Origin: Caulobacter segnis
GTDB lineage: Bacteria > Pseudomonadota > Alphaproteobacteria > Caulobacterales > Caulobacteraceae
Reading direction: 5' to 3'
DNA: 64,000 nucleotides
Assembly: GCF_019931575.1 (NCBI RefSeq)
Contig: NZ_CP082923.1
Coordinates: 5,109,282-5,173,281 of the forward strand
The translations under genes were made by a program, and so were the position numbers. How positions within the stretch are numbered: position 1 is the first letter of the stretch; the number at the start of each line of letters is the position of its first letter. Positions 51,508 through 60,474 of this stretch are shown here, in pieces. The notes beneath the pieces were generated by a model. It was not told the DNA's origin and did no database searches. It worked only from the letters and a program-made list of their open reading frames with translations.

Positions 51508-53114
51508 CAGTGGGCGTCCGAGGGGGGCGGGGGAGCGTTCTTGACCGGCGCGGCCAGCAGCGAGACGCCGGCGGCGACGAAGCAGCCGATGGCCAGCAGG
51601 GTGAAGCTGTCGCCGAACGCCATCACCGTGGCCTGCTGCTGCATCATGCCGCCGATGGCCTTGCGCGCCGCGCCGGAGGGGTTGGCGACGCCCAGCTGCA
51701 TCATGCGCTCGGTCAGGCCCGCCATCATGTTGGCCGTCGCCCCGCCCTGCGTCACCTTCGAGGTCATGTCGTCGTAGTACAGCGCCGTCTGCTGGGTGAT
51801 CGAGGTCGCCAGCAGGGCGAGGCCGATCGCCCCGCCGGTGTTGCGCGACAGGTTCACCAGGCCGGAGGCGTTCTTGACCATGTGCGGCGGCAGGGTGCTC
51901 ATCGTGATCTGCTGGGTCGCGATCATGGCGATCATGACCCCGACGCCGCGGCAAGCCTGAACCCCGGCGAATTCCCAGAAACCCCAGTCCTTGGTCACGC
52001 CGTGAGCCATGTACATGCCCCAGCCGGCCAGAAGGAAGCCGATGAACATCGGCACGCGCGGATCGGTCTTGCGGACCAGGCGGCCGGCGATCGGGCCGGT
52101 CAGGAACATCGACAGGCCCGAGACCACCATGGTGGTGCCGACCTCAGACGCCGAATAGTGGCGCACCCGGCCCAGGAACTGCGGCAGCAGGAAGGTGCCG
52201 CCGAACAGGCTGGCGCCCGAGACCGCGGTCATGGCCACGCCGACGGTGAAGTTGCGGTTGGCGAAGGCGCGCAGCTCGACGATCGGGTTGCGATAGGTCA
52301 GCTGCCGCCAGATGAAGAGGCCGCCGCCGATCACCGCCACGACGGTCAGCCACAGGATGCCGGTGTCGTCGAACCAGTCGTCCTTGGCGCCTTCCTCCAG
52401 CACGTACTGCATGCTCATCAGGAAGATCGCCATCACCGCCAGGCCGAACCAGTCGAAGCCTTTGGCCAGGCTGGGGTCGCCCTTGTCGAACTCGCCCCAG
52501 CGGGCCACGCCGAACAGCACGATCAGGCCGGTCGGCACGTTGATGAAGAACAGCCAGCGCCAGGACAGCGCCTCGGTCAGGTGGCCGCCCAGGGTGGGGC
52601 CGACGGTCGGGGCCAGGGTGACGATCAGGCCCATGATCACGCTGGCCGTCACCCGCCGCTCGGGCGGGAAGGCGGTGAAGGCCACGGCGAACACCGTCGG
52701 GATCATCGCCCCGCCGATGAAGCCCTGCAGGGCGCGGGTCAGGATCATCATGTCGATCGACGAGCTGAGGCCCGTCAGCACGCTCATGATGATGAAGCCC
52801 GTGCACGAGATCAGGTAGAGCCGCTGGGTGCCCCAGAGGCGCGACAGATATCCCGACAGCGGGATCATCACGACCTCGGGGATCAGATAGGCGGTCTGGA
52901 TCCAGCTGATCTGGTCGGTGCTGGCCCCGACCCCGGCCTGGATCTGCGGCAGCGAGGCCGCCACGATCTGGATGTCCAGGATGGCCATGAACTGGCCGAT
53001 GACCATGGCCCCGAAGCCGAGGAACAGTTTGCCCCAGTCGACCTCGGGCTTGGGCGCGCTCTGGGGCGCCGCGTCCTTGGGCGCTTCCGAAGCGGGGAGG
53101 GCGGCGTCGGTCAT
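51507..53114 (-). CDS. emrB: DHA2-family multidrug efflux permease (EmrB/QacA type)
   Basis: 535 residues. Fourteen predicted transmembrane helices, with IDIQIVAASLPQIQ in helix 1 and the GxxxGPxxGG-like antiporter motif GPTLGGHLTEALSWRWLFFINVP (cited as APTVGPTLGGHL). It is the proton-driven inner-membrane pump working with the EmrA adaptor and an outer-membrane channel. It precedes the repressor and is 15 bp after emrA. Confidence 0.92.
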   Translation of the reverse strand: MTDAALPASEAPKDAAPQSAPKPEVDWGKLFLGFGAMVIGQFMAILDIQIVAASLPQIQAGVGASTDQISWIQTAYLIPEVVMIPLSGYLSRLWGTQRLYLISCTGFIIMSVLTGLSSSIDMMILTRALQGFIGGAMIPTVFAVAFTAFPPERRVTASVIMGLIVTLAPTVGPTLGGHLTEALSWRWLFFINVPTGLIVLFGVARWGEFDKGDPSLAKGFDWFGLAVMAIFLMSMQYVLEEGAKDDWFDDTGILWLTVVAVIGGGLFIWRQLTYRNPIVELRAFANRNFTVGVAMTAVSGASLFGGTFLLPQFLGRVRHYSASEVGTTMVVSGLSMFLTGPIAGRLVRKTDPRVPMFIGFLLAGWGMYMAHGVTKDWGFWEFAGVQACRGVGVMIAMIATQQITMSTLPPHMVKNASGLVNLSRNTGGAIGLALLATSITQQTALYYDDMTSKVTQGGATANMMAGLTERMMQLGVANPSGAARKAIGGMMQQQATVMAFGDSFTLLAIGCFVAAGVSLLAAPVKNAPPPPSDAH

Positions 53115-53129
53115 GACGCGTTCCTTCGC

Positions 53130-54233
53130 TTAGCGGTCCACGCCCTGACGGGCGACCTGCGGCGTGACCTGGGCGGCCTCGGCGAATGAGGGGCCCGAAC
53201 GGTCGCGCACGTCGACCTTGATCTCGACCGACAGGCCCGGACGCAGGGCCTGGCCCAGCTGGCTGCGGTCCACGACGATCTTCACCGGCAGGCGCTGGGT
53301 GATCTTGGTGAAGTTGCCGACGGCGTTCTCGACCGGGATCAGGGCGAATTCCTGGCCGGTGGCGGGGGCGAAGCTGTCGACCTTGCCGACGATCTTCTGC
53401 TTGCCAAAGGCGTCGGCCCTGATCTCGACCGGCTGGCCGACCCGGATGCGGGCGACCTGGGTTTCCTTGAAATTGGCGACGATGAAGGCCTGGCCCAGCG
53501 GCACGACCGACATCAGCGCCACGCCCGGCTGGACGAGCTGGCCCGGACGGACCGAGCGGGCGCCGACCACGCCGGCGACCGGCGCGCGGATCACGGTGCG
53601 CTCCAAGTCGAGCTTGGCCTGTTCGACGGCGGCGTGGGCGGCGGCGGCCTGGGCGATGGTCTGGGCCTTGGCCGAACCCAGCGACTGGGCGGCGCGCTTC
53701 TCGGCCTCGAGCGCGGCCTGGGCGCTGGCGACGCCGGCGGCGGTCTGGGTGGCGGCGGCGCGCTCGGTCTGGACCTTCTGCTGGCTGACCCAGCCCTGGC
53801 TGGCCAGGCTGGCGTAGCGGTCGAGATCGGCCTTGGCGCGGCCGGCGTCGGCCTGGGCGCTGGTCACGCCGGCGGCCTTCTGGGCGATCATCGCCTGTTC
53901 CAGGCTGTTCTTGTCGTCGATGGCGCGGATGGCGGCGTCGGCGGCCCCGGCGTTGGCGATCGCCTGGTCGAGGCGGGCCTGGAAGGTCGAGGGGTCGATC
54001 TTGGCCAAGACCTGGCCTGGCTCGACGCGCTGGTTGTCGGCCACCAGCACCTCGGCGACATAGCCGGAGACCTGCGGGCTGACCTGGACCGTGTCGGCCT
54101 GGACGAAGGCGTTGTCGGTCGCCTCGTAGCGCTGCTTGTCGATGAACCACAGCGTGCCGCCGACGGCCACGCCCGCGAGGACCACCCCGCCGACGATCAT
54201 CGGAACCAGCTTCTTGTTACTCGGCGTCGCCAT
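53130..54233 (-). CDS. emrA: HlyD/EmrA-family membrane fusion protein
   Basis: 367 residues. N-terminal membrane helix (MIVGGVVLAGVAVGGTLWF), lipoyl-like halves separated by a long alpha-helical hairpin (about residues 90-200, alanine-rich), and a beta-barrel domain. It links the EmrB pump to an outer-membrane tunnel across the periplasm. First gene of the operon; the promoter region carries a palindrome. Confidence 0.92.
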   Translation of the reverse strand: MATPSNKKLVPMIVGGVVLAGVAVGGTLWFIDKQRYEATDNAFVQADTVQVSPQVSGYVAEVLVADNQRVEPGQVLAKIDPSTFQARLDQAIANAGAADAAIRAIDDKNSLEQAMIAQKAAGVTSAQADAGRAKADLDRYASLASQGWVSQQKVQTERAAATQTAAGVASAQAALEAEKRAAQSLGSAKAQTIAQAAAAHAAVEQAKLDLERTVIRAPVAGVVGARSVRPGQLVQPGVALMSVVPLGQAFIVANFKETQVARIRVGQPVEIRADAFGKQKIVGKVDSFAPATGQEFALIPVENAVGNFTKITQRLPVKIVVDRSQLGQALRPGLSVEIKVDVRDRSGPSFAEAAQVTPQVARQGVDR

Positions 54234-54290
54234 GACCCAGACCCCTGTCGAAAGGCTTCAAGCGCGCCGGATAGTCTCGTCCGCCGCGCC

Positions 54291-54330
54291 CGGCAAGGGA
54301 TAAATGGACGCAGTCGTCCAATTTTCAATT
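54291..54330 (-). promoter_or_regulatory. emrA promoter with embedded palindromic operator
   Basis: On the minus strand TTGAAA is followed at 17-18 bp by ATTTATC, an ordinary -35/-10 pair. In the spacer and touching the -10 is TGGACG-CAGT-CGTCCA (plus 54305-54320), a perfect inverted repeat. Its place is where a TetR repressor would block RNA polymerase. Confidence 0.55.
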
Positions 54331-54483
54331 AACGCCGAGAGAAGTTTTTACGTCAGGCGGCGGGGCGTCTCGGCCGCGCCGCGTCAGGCGCGGTGATCCG
54401 TCGCGGCCCGCTTGGGCAACCTTAGGCGGGCGAGCGCGTATCTCCCCTGGCGCGACAGTCTCCAGGCCGCGCGGGAGGTTCCG

Positions 54484-54630
54484 ATGAAGTCAACGTCCCC
54501 GACCGGCCCGCGATCGCCGCTCGAGCTGTTGCGGCCGATGCTGTGGATGGCGGCGGTCGCTTTCGCCGCCGGGTTCGGCGGTTACCTGGCGGTCGGCCTC
54601 AAGGCCGTCCACGCGGCCTCCGCATTCTAG
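54484..54630 (+). CDS. 48-residue putative small membrane protein
   Basis: ATG 54484 follows a GGGAGGTT ribosome-binding site. The peptide has a short polar N-terminus and one transmembrane segment (LWMAAVAFAAGFGGYLAVGL). It lies between emrA (divergent) and dut (convergent, one base between stops). No family is recognised. The upstream region 54334-54483 is GC-rich without other features. Confidence 0.5.
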   Translation: MKSTSPTGPRSPLELLRPMLWMAAVAFAAGFGGYLAVGLKAVHAASAF

Positions 54631-54631
54631 G

Positions 54632-55102
54632 CTATTTCGAGCCGGTCGAACCGAAGCCGCCCGCGCCGCGATCGGTGGCGTCCAGGTCCTCGACCTCGAC
54701 CAGCGGCCATTGCGGGGCCGCCGCGATGACGCCCTGGGCGATGCGGTCGCCGCGACGGATCGTGAAGTCCTCTTCGCCCAGATTGATCAGCAGCACGCAG
54801 ACCTGGCCGCGATAGTCGCTGTCGACGGTGCCCGGCGCGTTGACCACCGTGACGCCGTTCTTGAAGGCCAGGCCCGAGCGCGGGCGAACCTGCATCTCCC
54901 AGCCGTCGGGGACCGCCACCGAGAAGCCCGTCGGGGCCATGCAGCGCGAGCCGGGCTTCAGCACGATCGGCGCGTCTTCCGGCACGTGGGCCCGCAGGTC
55001 GAAGCCCGCCGCGCCGCTGGTCGCATAGGTCGGAACCGGCAGGTCGGCATTGCCTTCCCAGCGCTTGAAGCGGATGGCGAGACCGGCGGGGATGGCGGAC
55101 AT
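54632..55102 (-). CDS. dut: dUTP diphosphatase
   Basis: 156 residues. Trimeric dUTPase hydrolyses dUTP to dUMP and keeps uracil out of DNA. All five motifs are present: AAGFDLRAH, PRSGLAFK, GVTVVNAPGTVDSDYRG (cited in part), RGDRIAQG and GGFGSTG. Start ATG 55102; an in-frame 55219 would be an arginine-free extension into the esterase 3' region and is rejected. Confidence 0.94.
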   Translation of the reverse strand: MSAIPAGLAIRFKRWEGNADLPVPTYATSGAAGFDLRAHVPEDAPIVLKPGSRCMAPTGFSVAVPDGWEMQVRPRSGLAFKNGVTVVNAPGTVDSDYRGQVCVLLINLGEEDFTIRRGDRIAQGVIAAAPQWPLVEVEDLDATDRGAGGFGSTGSK

Positions 55103-55197
55103 GCGGGCGGTTCCTGATCTGGAAGGTCCGCCCGGCTGTAGCTGATTTGCGGGGGGCTGGGCCAGAGGCAGGCTTGCGTTGACAGGACCCGAGCGGA

Positions 55198-56139
55198 TCA
55201 CCCCTTCAGGTAAAGCCACTGCAGGCCCTGCATCAGGCCGATCGGGAAGGTGGTTTCGTGGAAGCCATCGTCCACGATGTTCGTCCTGATCTCCAACCCG
55301 GGATAGGCCCGGCTATTCAGGATCGCCGCTAGCCGCGTCTGGTCGGCGACCATGTCGTTGTCGCAGTCGGCGCATCCGCCGGCGCCGGGATGTTCACGCG
55401 AACCCGTCGCCAGATAGATCCTGGCGGGCAGATCCTTGTGACTCGCCGCGTAGGCCGCCTCGCTTTGCAGGACCGCCCGGTCGGCGAACCAGATCGAAGG
55501 GCTGGTCAGGATGTAGTTGCGAAAGAGTTCCGGCTCGTGGAACGCCACCCACAGTCCAAAGAGACCCCCATAGGACTGTCCGGCCAGGGTGCGGTCGGCG
55601 CGATCGACGCGATAGCGTGTTTCCACCAGCGGCATCACCGCCTGCTTCAGGAAGGTGAAGAAGGCTTCGCCGCCGCCGGTGACGCCGTTGATCTCCTGAT
55701 CTCGCCAGGGGGTCAGATCGCGTCTGCGGCTGTCGGCCGGAACCTCGCCGCGCGCGTAGGACAGGCCCACGATGATGAACTCGCGAAAACGCCCGTGATT
55801 GAACGGCACGCGCGTCAGGCCCGAAGCGACTTGGAAGGTGTAGGGGCCATCGGTGAGATAGAGCACGGGATACCGGCGGCCCGCATTCTCCGGCTTGTCG
55901 TACCCGGGCGGGGTCTTGATGTAGATCTCGTAGTCGCGCCCCGAGACGGTCGAGCGCAGCGGGATCACCGTGCTGTTCTCGATGACGAAGCCGCCGGCCG
56001 TGCTCGGCGCGTTGGCGTCCGCCGCGCCGGCGGCCCCCTCGGCGCTCGCGCTCTTGACGACGGTGGGACGTCGGGCGTCACCGCACGCGCTCAGAACGAT
56101 GGTGGCCGCCAAGATCGCCAGCCACGGGGAAAAACGCAT
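55198..56139 (-). CDS. Esterase D/IroE-like lipoprotein hydrolase
   Basis: 313 residues. Lipobox LSAC near residue 18 marks an outer-membrane or periplasmic lipoprotein. An esterase (PF00756) domain with nucleophile GQSYGG and C-terminal histidine (GFHETTFP). Members hydrolyse siderophore esters or aryl esters; the substrate here is unknown. A GTG at 56148 would give three more residues. Confidence 0.85.
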   Translation of the reverse strand: MRFSPWLAILAATIVLSACGDARRPTVVKSASAEGAAGAADANAPSTAGGFVIENSTVIPLRSTVSGRDYEIYIKTPPGYDKPENAGRRYPVLYLTDGPYTFQVASGLTRVPFNHGRFREFIIVGLSYARGEVPADSRRRDLTPWRDQEINGVTGGGEAFFTFLKQAVMPLVETRYRVDRADRTLAGQSYGGLFGLWVAFHEPELFRNYILTSPSIWFADRAVLQSEAAYAASHKDLPARIYLATGSREHPGAGGCADCDNDMVADQTRLAAILNSRAYPGLEIRTNIVDDGFHETTFPIGLMQGLQWLYLKG

Positions 56140-56167
56140 GAATGTCACCTAAAGCGTCTCTCCAGGC

Positions 56168-57379
56168 CTATCCCAGCGCCTGGGCGATCCGGGCCGCGAT
56201 CTGGCTCGCGACCTGGTCCTTGGCCGCCCGGTCCCAGCGCTCGGTGGCGTCCTTGGTGATCAGCAGCACGGCGTTCTCGCCGCCGCCCATCACGCCCGGC
56301 TCGGTCACGTCGTTGGCGATGATCCAGTCGCAGCCCTTGCGCGCCAGCTTGGCGCGGGCGTGGTCCTCGACATGGTCGGTCTCGGCCGCGAAGCCGATGA
56401 CCAGCTTCGGCCGCTTGGGTCCGGTGGCCGACAGGGTAGCCAGGATGTCGGGGTTCTCGACGAAGGTCAGGGCCGGTGGGCCGCCCTTTTCCTTCTTCAG
56501 CTTGGTCCCGAAGGCCTCGTCGACGCGCCAGTCGGCGACGGCGGCCACGAAGACGCCGACGTCGGCGGGCAGGGCGGCCTGGCTGGCGGCCAGCATCTGG
56601 CGGGCGGTCTCGACATCGACGCGCTTGACGCCGACGGGCGTGGGCAGGGCGACGGGGCCGGCGATCAGGGTGACCTCGGCGCCGAGCCTGGCCAGCGCCT
56701 CGGCGATCGCGAAGCCCTGGCGGCCGCTGGAGCGGTTGGTGACGCCGCGCACCGGATCGATCGGCTCGAACGTTGGGCCGGCGGTGACCAGGGCGCGCTT
56801 GCCGACCAGCGGCCGGGCGGCGGGGCCTTCCAGCATGGCGACGATGGCCGCGAAGATCTCCTCCGGCTCGGCCAGGCGGCCGGGGCCGAACTCGCCGCAG
56901 GCCATGGCGCCGTCCTCGGGCCCGACGAAGCTGACGCCGTCGGCCTTCAGGGTGGCGATGTTGCGCTGGGTGGCCGGATGCAGCCACATCCGCACGTTCA
57001 TGGCCGGGGCCATCAGCACCGGCTTGTCGGTGGCCAGCAGGGTGGTGGAGGCCAGGTCGCCGGCCAGGCCGCCGGCGGCCTTGGCGATCAGGTCGGCCGT
57101 CGCCGGGGCCACGACCACCAGGTCGGCCGAGCGCGACAGCTCGATATGGCCCATCTCATGCTCGTCGGTCAGCGAGAACAGGTCCTGATAGACCTTGTCC
57201 TCGGCCAGGGCCGCCAGCGACAGGGGCGTGACGAACTCGGCCCCGGCCTTGGTCAGGACGGGCCGCACGCCGATCCCGGCCTTGCGCAGCAGGCGGGTCA
57301 GCAGCAGCGCCTTGTAGGCCGCCACCCCGCCGCCGACGATCAGGAGAACCCGCTTGTCTTTCACGTTCTGGCCGCTCAC
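56168..57379 (-). CDS. coaBC: Bifunctional phosphopantothenoylcysteine decarboxylase/synthase CoaBC
   Basis: 403 residues from GTG 57379. The N-terminal CoaC flavoprotein (VGGGVAAYKALLLTRLLRKAG in part; catalytic His in NVRMWLHPATQ region) and the C-terminal CoaB ligase (VTAGPTFEPIDPVRGVTNRSSG cited in part, and KxKKEKG). It makes phosphopantetheine for CoA. An upstream open frame exists but reads with no similarity; a GGAG lies 10 bp before the GTG. Confidence 0.93.
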   Translation of the reverse strand: MSGQNVKDKRVLLIVGGGVAAYKALLLTRLLRKAGIGVRPVLTKAGAEFVTPLSLAALAEDKVYQDLFSLTDEHEMGHIELSRSADLVVVAPATADLIAKAAGGLAGDLASTTLLATDKPVLMAPAMNVRMWLHPATQRNIATLKADGVSFVGPEDGAMACGEFGPGRLAEPEEIFAAIVAMLEGPAARPLVGKRALVTAGPTFEPIDPVRGVTNRSSGRQGFAIAEALARLGAEVTLIAGPVALPTPVGVKRVDVETARQMLAASQAALPADVGVFVAAVADWRVDEAFGTKLKKEKGGPPALTFVENPDILATLSATGPKRPKLVIGFAAETDHVEDHARAKLARKGCDWIIANDVTEPGVMGGGENAVLLITKDATERWDRAAKDQVASQIAARIAQALG

Positions 57380-57530
57380 GCCGCACTCCGCTTCCGCATG
57401 CGTCTCGCCCCTGCACATGCCCACGCTCGCGCCAAAGCGCCAGAGAGAATGATGGTCGACAGATAGGGACTCGACTCGTGTTCCGCTTTCGTTCAATAAC
57501 GTAAAAGTAGAACAACGGGGCGATGCCATC

Positions 57531-58097
57531 ATGAAGATTGTGCGAAACGTCTTGTCGGGCGCGTCGGCGCTCGTGCTTCTGGCCGGTCTGGCGGCCTGCG
57601 ACAGCGGGGCCTCGGCGGTGAAGGCGCCCAAGGCCGGCGAGCGGGCCAGCAACGATATCGCGCCGCCGACCGACAGCGGGTCGACCGACAGATCCAATGG
57701 CGGCGGCCGGCGCGCCGATCCGCGCGACGCGCCGGTGAAGCTCGTCGCCGGCAAGCCCTACTGGGCCGCCAACCGCACCCGCACGGCCGAGGAGAACGCC
57801 CAGCGTTCGTTCGAGCGCAACGGGGCCAGTTTCGAAGCCAAGAGCGCCGACGACTATGTCGCCAAGGTCCACGCCTTCGTCAGCGACCCGCCCAGGGGCG
57901 CGCAGACGCTGAAGCGCGCGAACGGCGATCTGCTGATCTACGATCCCAAGGGCAACGTCTTCGCGGTGGTCTCGCGCGAGGGCGCGCCGCGAACGATGTT
58001 CAAGCCCGACGAGGGCGCGGCCTATTGGGACGAGCAGAAGACCCGCGAGGAACGCCGGACCTCGGCGGCCCGCAAGCGGGAACAGACCGAAGGCTAG
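57531..58097 (+). CDS. Lipoprotein with toxin-like C-terminal domain
   Basis: 188 residues. Lipobox LAAC at residues 19-22, a low-complexity linker, then a compact C-terminal domain with FVSDPPRGAQTLKR, NGDLLIYDPKGNVFAVVSREG and MFKPDEGAAYWDEQK. That order (DG/NG, YDP, FAV, G-x-RTMFKP, YW) resembles the C-terminal nuclease (BECR-fold-like) domains of contact-dependent or polymorphic toxins. No immunity gene is obvious. Function uncertain; it may equally be a structural lipoprotein. Confidence 0.65.
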   Translation: MKIVRNVLSGASALVLLAGLAACDSGASAVKAPKAGERASNDIAPPTDSGSTDRSNGGGRRADPRDAPVKLVAGKPYWAANRTRTAEENAQRSFERNGASFEAKSADDYVAKVHAFVSDPPRGAQTLKRANGDLLIYDPKGNVFAVVSREGAPRTMFKPDEGAAYWDEQKTREERRTSAARKREQTEG

Positions 58098-58107
58098 GGG
58101 CGAAGGA

Positions 58108-59628
58108 CTAGGACGGCGGGTGCGGCGCCAGCAGCAGGCCGGTGACGAAGGCTGCGCCCGCCGTCGCCGCGCCGACCAGGAACCACAGTAGCGGCCAGGT
58201 GTGCTGGCGCTCGGCGACCACCAGCGGCGTCGGCGGCGGGGCCTCGGCCAGGCGGGCCAGGGCCTTGAGGGCGCGCAGGGCTTCCTCGGCGAAGTCACGG
58301 ACCTTGGCGGTCGGCGACAGCTCGCGACCGATCCAGCGGCGCACCACCGGGTCGGCGGCCGCCCACAGATCGTGGGTCGGATCGATACGGCGGGCCACGC
58401 CCTCGACCGTGACCATGGTCTTCTGCAGCAAAACGAGCTCGGGCCGCAGGGCCATGTCGAACAGGGCGGTGATCTCGAACAGCTGCGCCAGCAGGCGGCC
58501 CATCGAGACCTCGCGGGCGTTGCGGCCGAACACCGGCTCGCCGACCGCGCGCAGGGCCTGGGCGAAGGCGTCCACGTCCTGGTGGGCGGGCACGTAGCCA
58601 GCGTCGAAATGCACCTTGGCCACGCGGGCGTAGTCGCGGTTCAGGAAGCCGTACAGGATCTCGGCCAGGTAGCGGCGCTCGCCGGGGCCGAGGCGGCCGA
58701 TGATGCCGTAGTCGACGGCGGTGACCGCGCTGGGCGCGGCCACGAACAGGTTGCCCTCGTGCAGGTCGGCGTGGAACAGGCCGTGGTCCAGGGCCTGGGC
58801 CAGGAACCCGCGGGTGATGTTCTCCGCCAGGGCCTTGCGGTCCAGGCCGGGCAGTTCCAGGGCGGCGGGGTCGGAGAGGGGCGTTCCCTCGGCCCAGGTC
58901 AGGGTCAGGACGCGCTTGCCGACGCCTTCCCAGCAGACCAGCGGCGCGCGCATGTAGCTGTCGGTCGCCATGGCCTCGCCCAGCTCGGCGCAGCCGGCGG
59001 CCTCGAAGCGCAGGTCCATCTCCAGGTCCAGGGCCCGGATCACCACCTCGACGAACTCGGTGGGCTTGAGGCGGCGCGAGGCGGGGGCCAGACGTTCGGC
59101 CAGGCGCGCGGCCAGGCGCAGCACGGCGGTGTCCTGGGCCACCTGGCGCTCGACGCCGGGGCGCAGCACCTTCACCGCCGCCTTGCGGCCGTCCAGCAGC
59201 ACGGCCGGATGGGCCTGGGCCAGGGAGGCGGCGGCGACCGGCTCGTCGATCTGCGCATAGACCTCGGTCAGCGGCTTGCCGAGGTTGCGGACGATCTCGG
59301 CCTTGGCCTGCTCCAGCGGGAACGGGACCAGGCGATCCTTCAGGTGCGAGAGGTCCTCTGCGAAGGCGGTACCGAAGATGTCGGCGCGGGTCGACAGGAA
59401 CTGGCCCATCTTGATCGCCGCGGGGCCCTGCCTTTCCAGCACCCGGGCCAGACGTTCGCCCGGGCGGCCGCGTCGGCCCGCGCCGCCGGCGAACAGGCGC
59501 AGCAGGCGCCCGGCCCACTTGGCCGAAACCGGCAGTTGCGGCTCGACCTCGCGCGGGATCAGGGCGTCGGCCCGGACCAGAGCCCAGCCCGCGCCGGTCA
59601 GGCGCCAGAAGGCGGAAAGGCTGGCCAC
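58108..59628 (-). CDS. ubiB: Ubiquinone biosynthesis protein UbiB
   Basis: 506 residues. Atypical kinase of the ABC1/ADCK family needed for ubiquinone synthesis. KxGQ motif KMGQFLSTRADI, alanine-rich loop (SLAQAH), and catalytic HADLHEGN and VDYGIIGRL; C-terminal membrane helices (about 480-502). Start TTG/ATG at 59628, 4 bp after ubiE. Confidence 0.94.
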   Translation of the reverse strand: MASLSAFWRLTGAGWALVRADALIPREVEPQLPVSAKWAGRLLRLFAGGAGRRGRPGERLARVLERQGPAAIKMGQFLSTRADIFGTAFAEDLSHLKDRLVPFPLEQAKAEIVRNLGKPLTEVYAQIDEPVAAASLAQAHPAVLLDGRKAAVKVLRPGVERQVAQDTAVLRLAARLAERLAPASRRLKPTEFVEVVIRALDLEMDLRFEAAGCAELGEAMATDSYMRAPLVCWEGVGKRVLTLTWAEGTPLSDPAALELPGLDRKALAENITRGFLAQALDHGLFHADLHEGNLFVAAPSAVTAVDYGIIGRLGPGERRYLAEILYGFLNRDYARVAKVHFDAGYVPAHQDVDAFAQALRAVGEPVFGRNAREVSMGRLLAQLFEITALFDMALRPELVLLQKTMVTVEGVARRIDPTHDLWAAADPVVRRWIGRELSPTAKVRDFAEEALRALKALARLAEAPPPTPLVVAERQHTWPLLWFLVGAATAGAAFVTGLLLAPHPPS

Positions 59629-59632
59629 AGCG

Positions 59633-60391
59633 TTAGAGCGCCCAGCCCTGGTGCAGGGCCGCCACGCCGCCGGTGAAGTTGGTGTAGGTCACCCGCTTGA
59701 AGCCGGCGGTCTCGATCATGCCGGCAAAGGTGCGTTGGTCGGGGAAGCGGCGGATGCTCTCGACCAGGTACTGATAGGCCTCGCGGTCCTTGGCGACCCA
59801 TTCGCCCACCTGCGGGATGACCTTGAAGCTGTAGGCGTCATAGGCTTTCGCGAGGGCCTCGGTCACCGGCCGCGAGAACTCCAGGCACAGGAAGCGGCCG
59901 CCGGGCTTGAGCACCCGGCGCGCCTCGCGCAGGGCCGCGTCGATGTCGGTGACGTTGCGGATGCCGAAGCTGATCACATAGGCGTTGGCGTAGTTATCGG
60001 GCAGCGGCAGGCGCTGGGCGTCGCCGACGGTCCAGGTGATCTCCGGTTCGCCGCCGCGCTCGATGCCGGCCATGATCATCTCGGCGTTGTAGTCGACGAT
60101 GTTGATGGTCGCGTCCGGACCGCCACGGCGCTCCTGGGCGGCGCGGGCCATCTTGGCGAAGCGGCGGGCCATGTCGCCGGTGCCGCCGGCGCAGTCGATG
60201 ATCACCTCGCCGGGCTGCGGGTTCAGGCGCGCGGCCACGGCGTCCTTCCAGAGCCGGTGCACGCCGCCGCTCATCAGGTCGTTCATGATGTCGTAGTTCT
60301 TGGCGACGCGGTCGAACACCCCGCGTACCAGGCCCGCCTTCAGCGAGGCGTCGACATCCGTGAAACCGAAGCTGGCGGAGGTTTTGCTCAT
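59633..60391 (-). CDS. ubiE: Ubiquinone/menaquinone C-methyltransferase UbiE
   Basis: 252 residues. SAM-dependent C-methyltransferase. Motif I DCAGGTGDMARRF and motif III VLKPGGRFLCLEFS. It works with UbiB in the same quinone pathway. Start ATG 60391. Divergent from mutM. Confidence 0.95.
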   Translation of the reverse strand: MSKTSASFGFTDVDASLKAGLVRGVFDRVAKNYDIMNDLMSGGVHRLWKDAVAARLNPQPGEVIIDCAGGTGDMARRFAKMARAAQERRGGPDATINIVDYNAEMIMAGIERGGEPEITWTVGDAQRLPLPDNYANAYVISFGIRNVTDIDAALREARRVLKPGGRFLCLEFSRPVTEALAKAYDAYSFKVIPQVGEWVAKDREAYQYLVESIRRFPDQRTFAGMIETAGFKRVTYTNFTGGVAALHQGWAL

Positions 60392-60474
60392 GACGTCTTT
60401 GGGCCGGACTCTCTATATGACAGACCGCTCTTAGCCCGCGTCACGCGTCCCGTCATCGTCTTAAGGGTTCGCCT

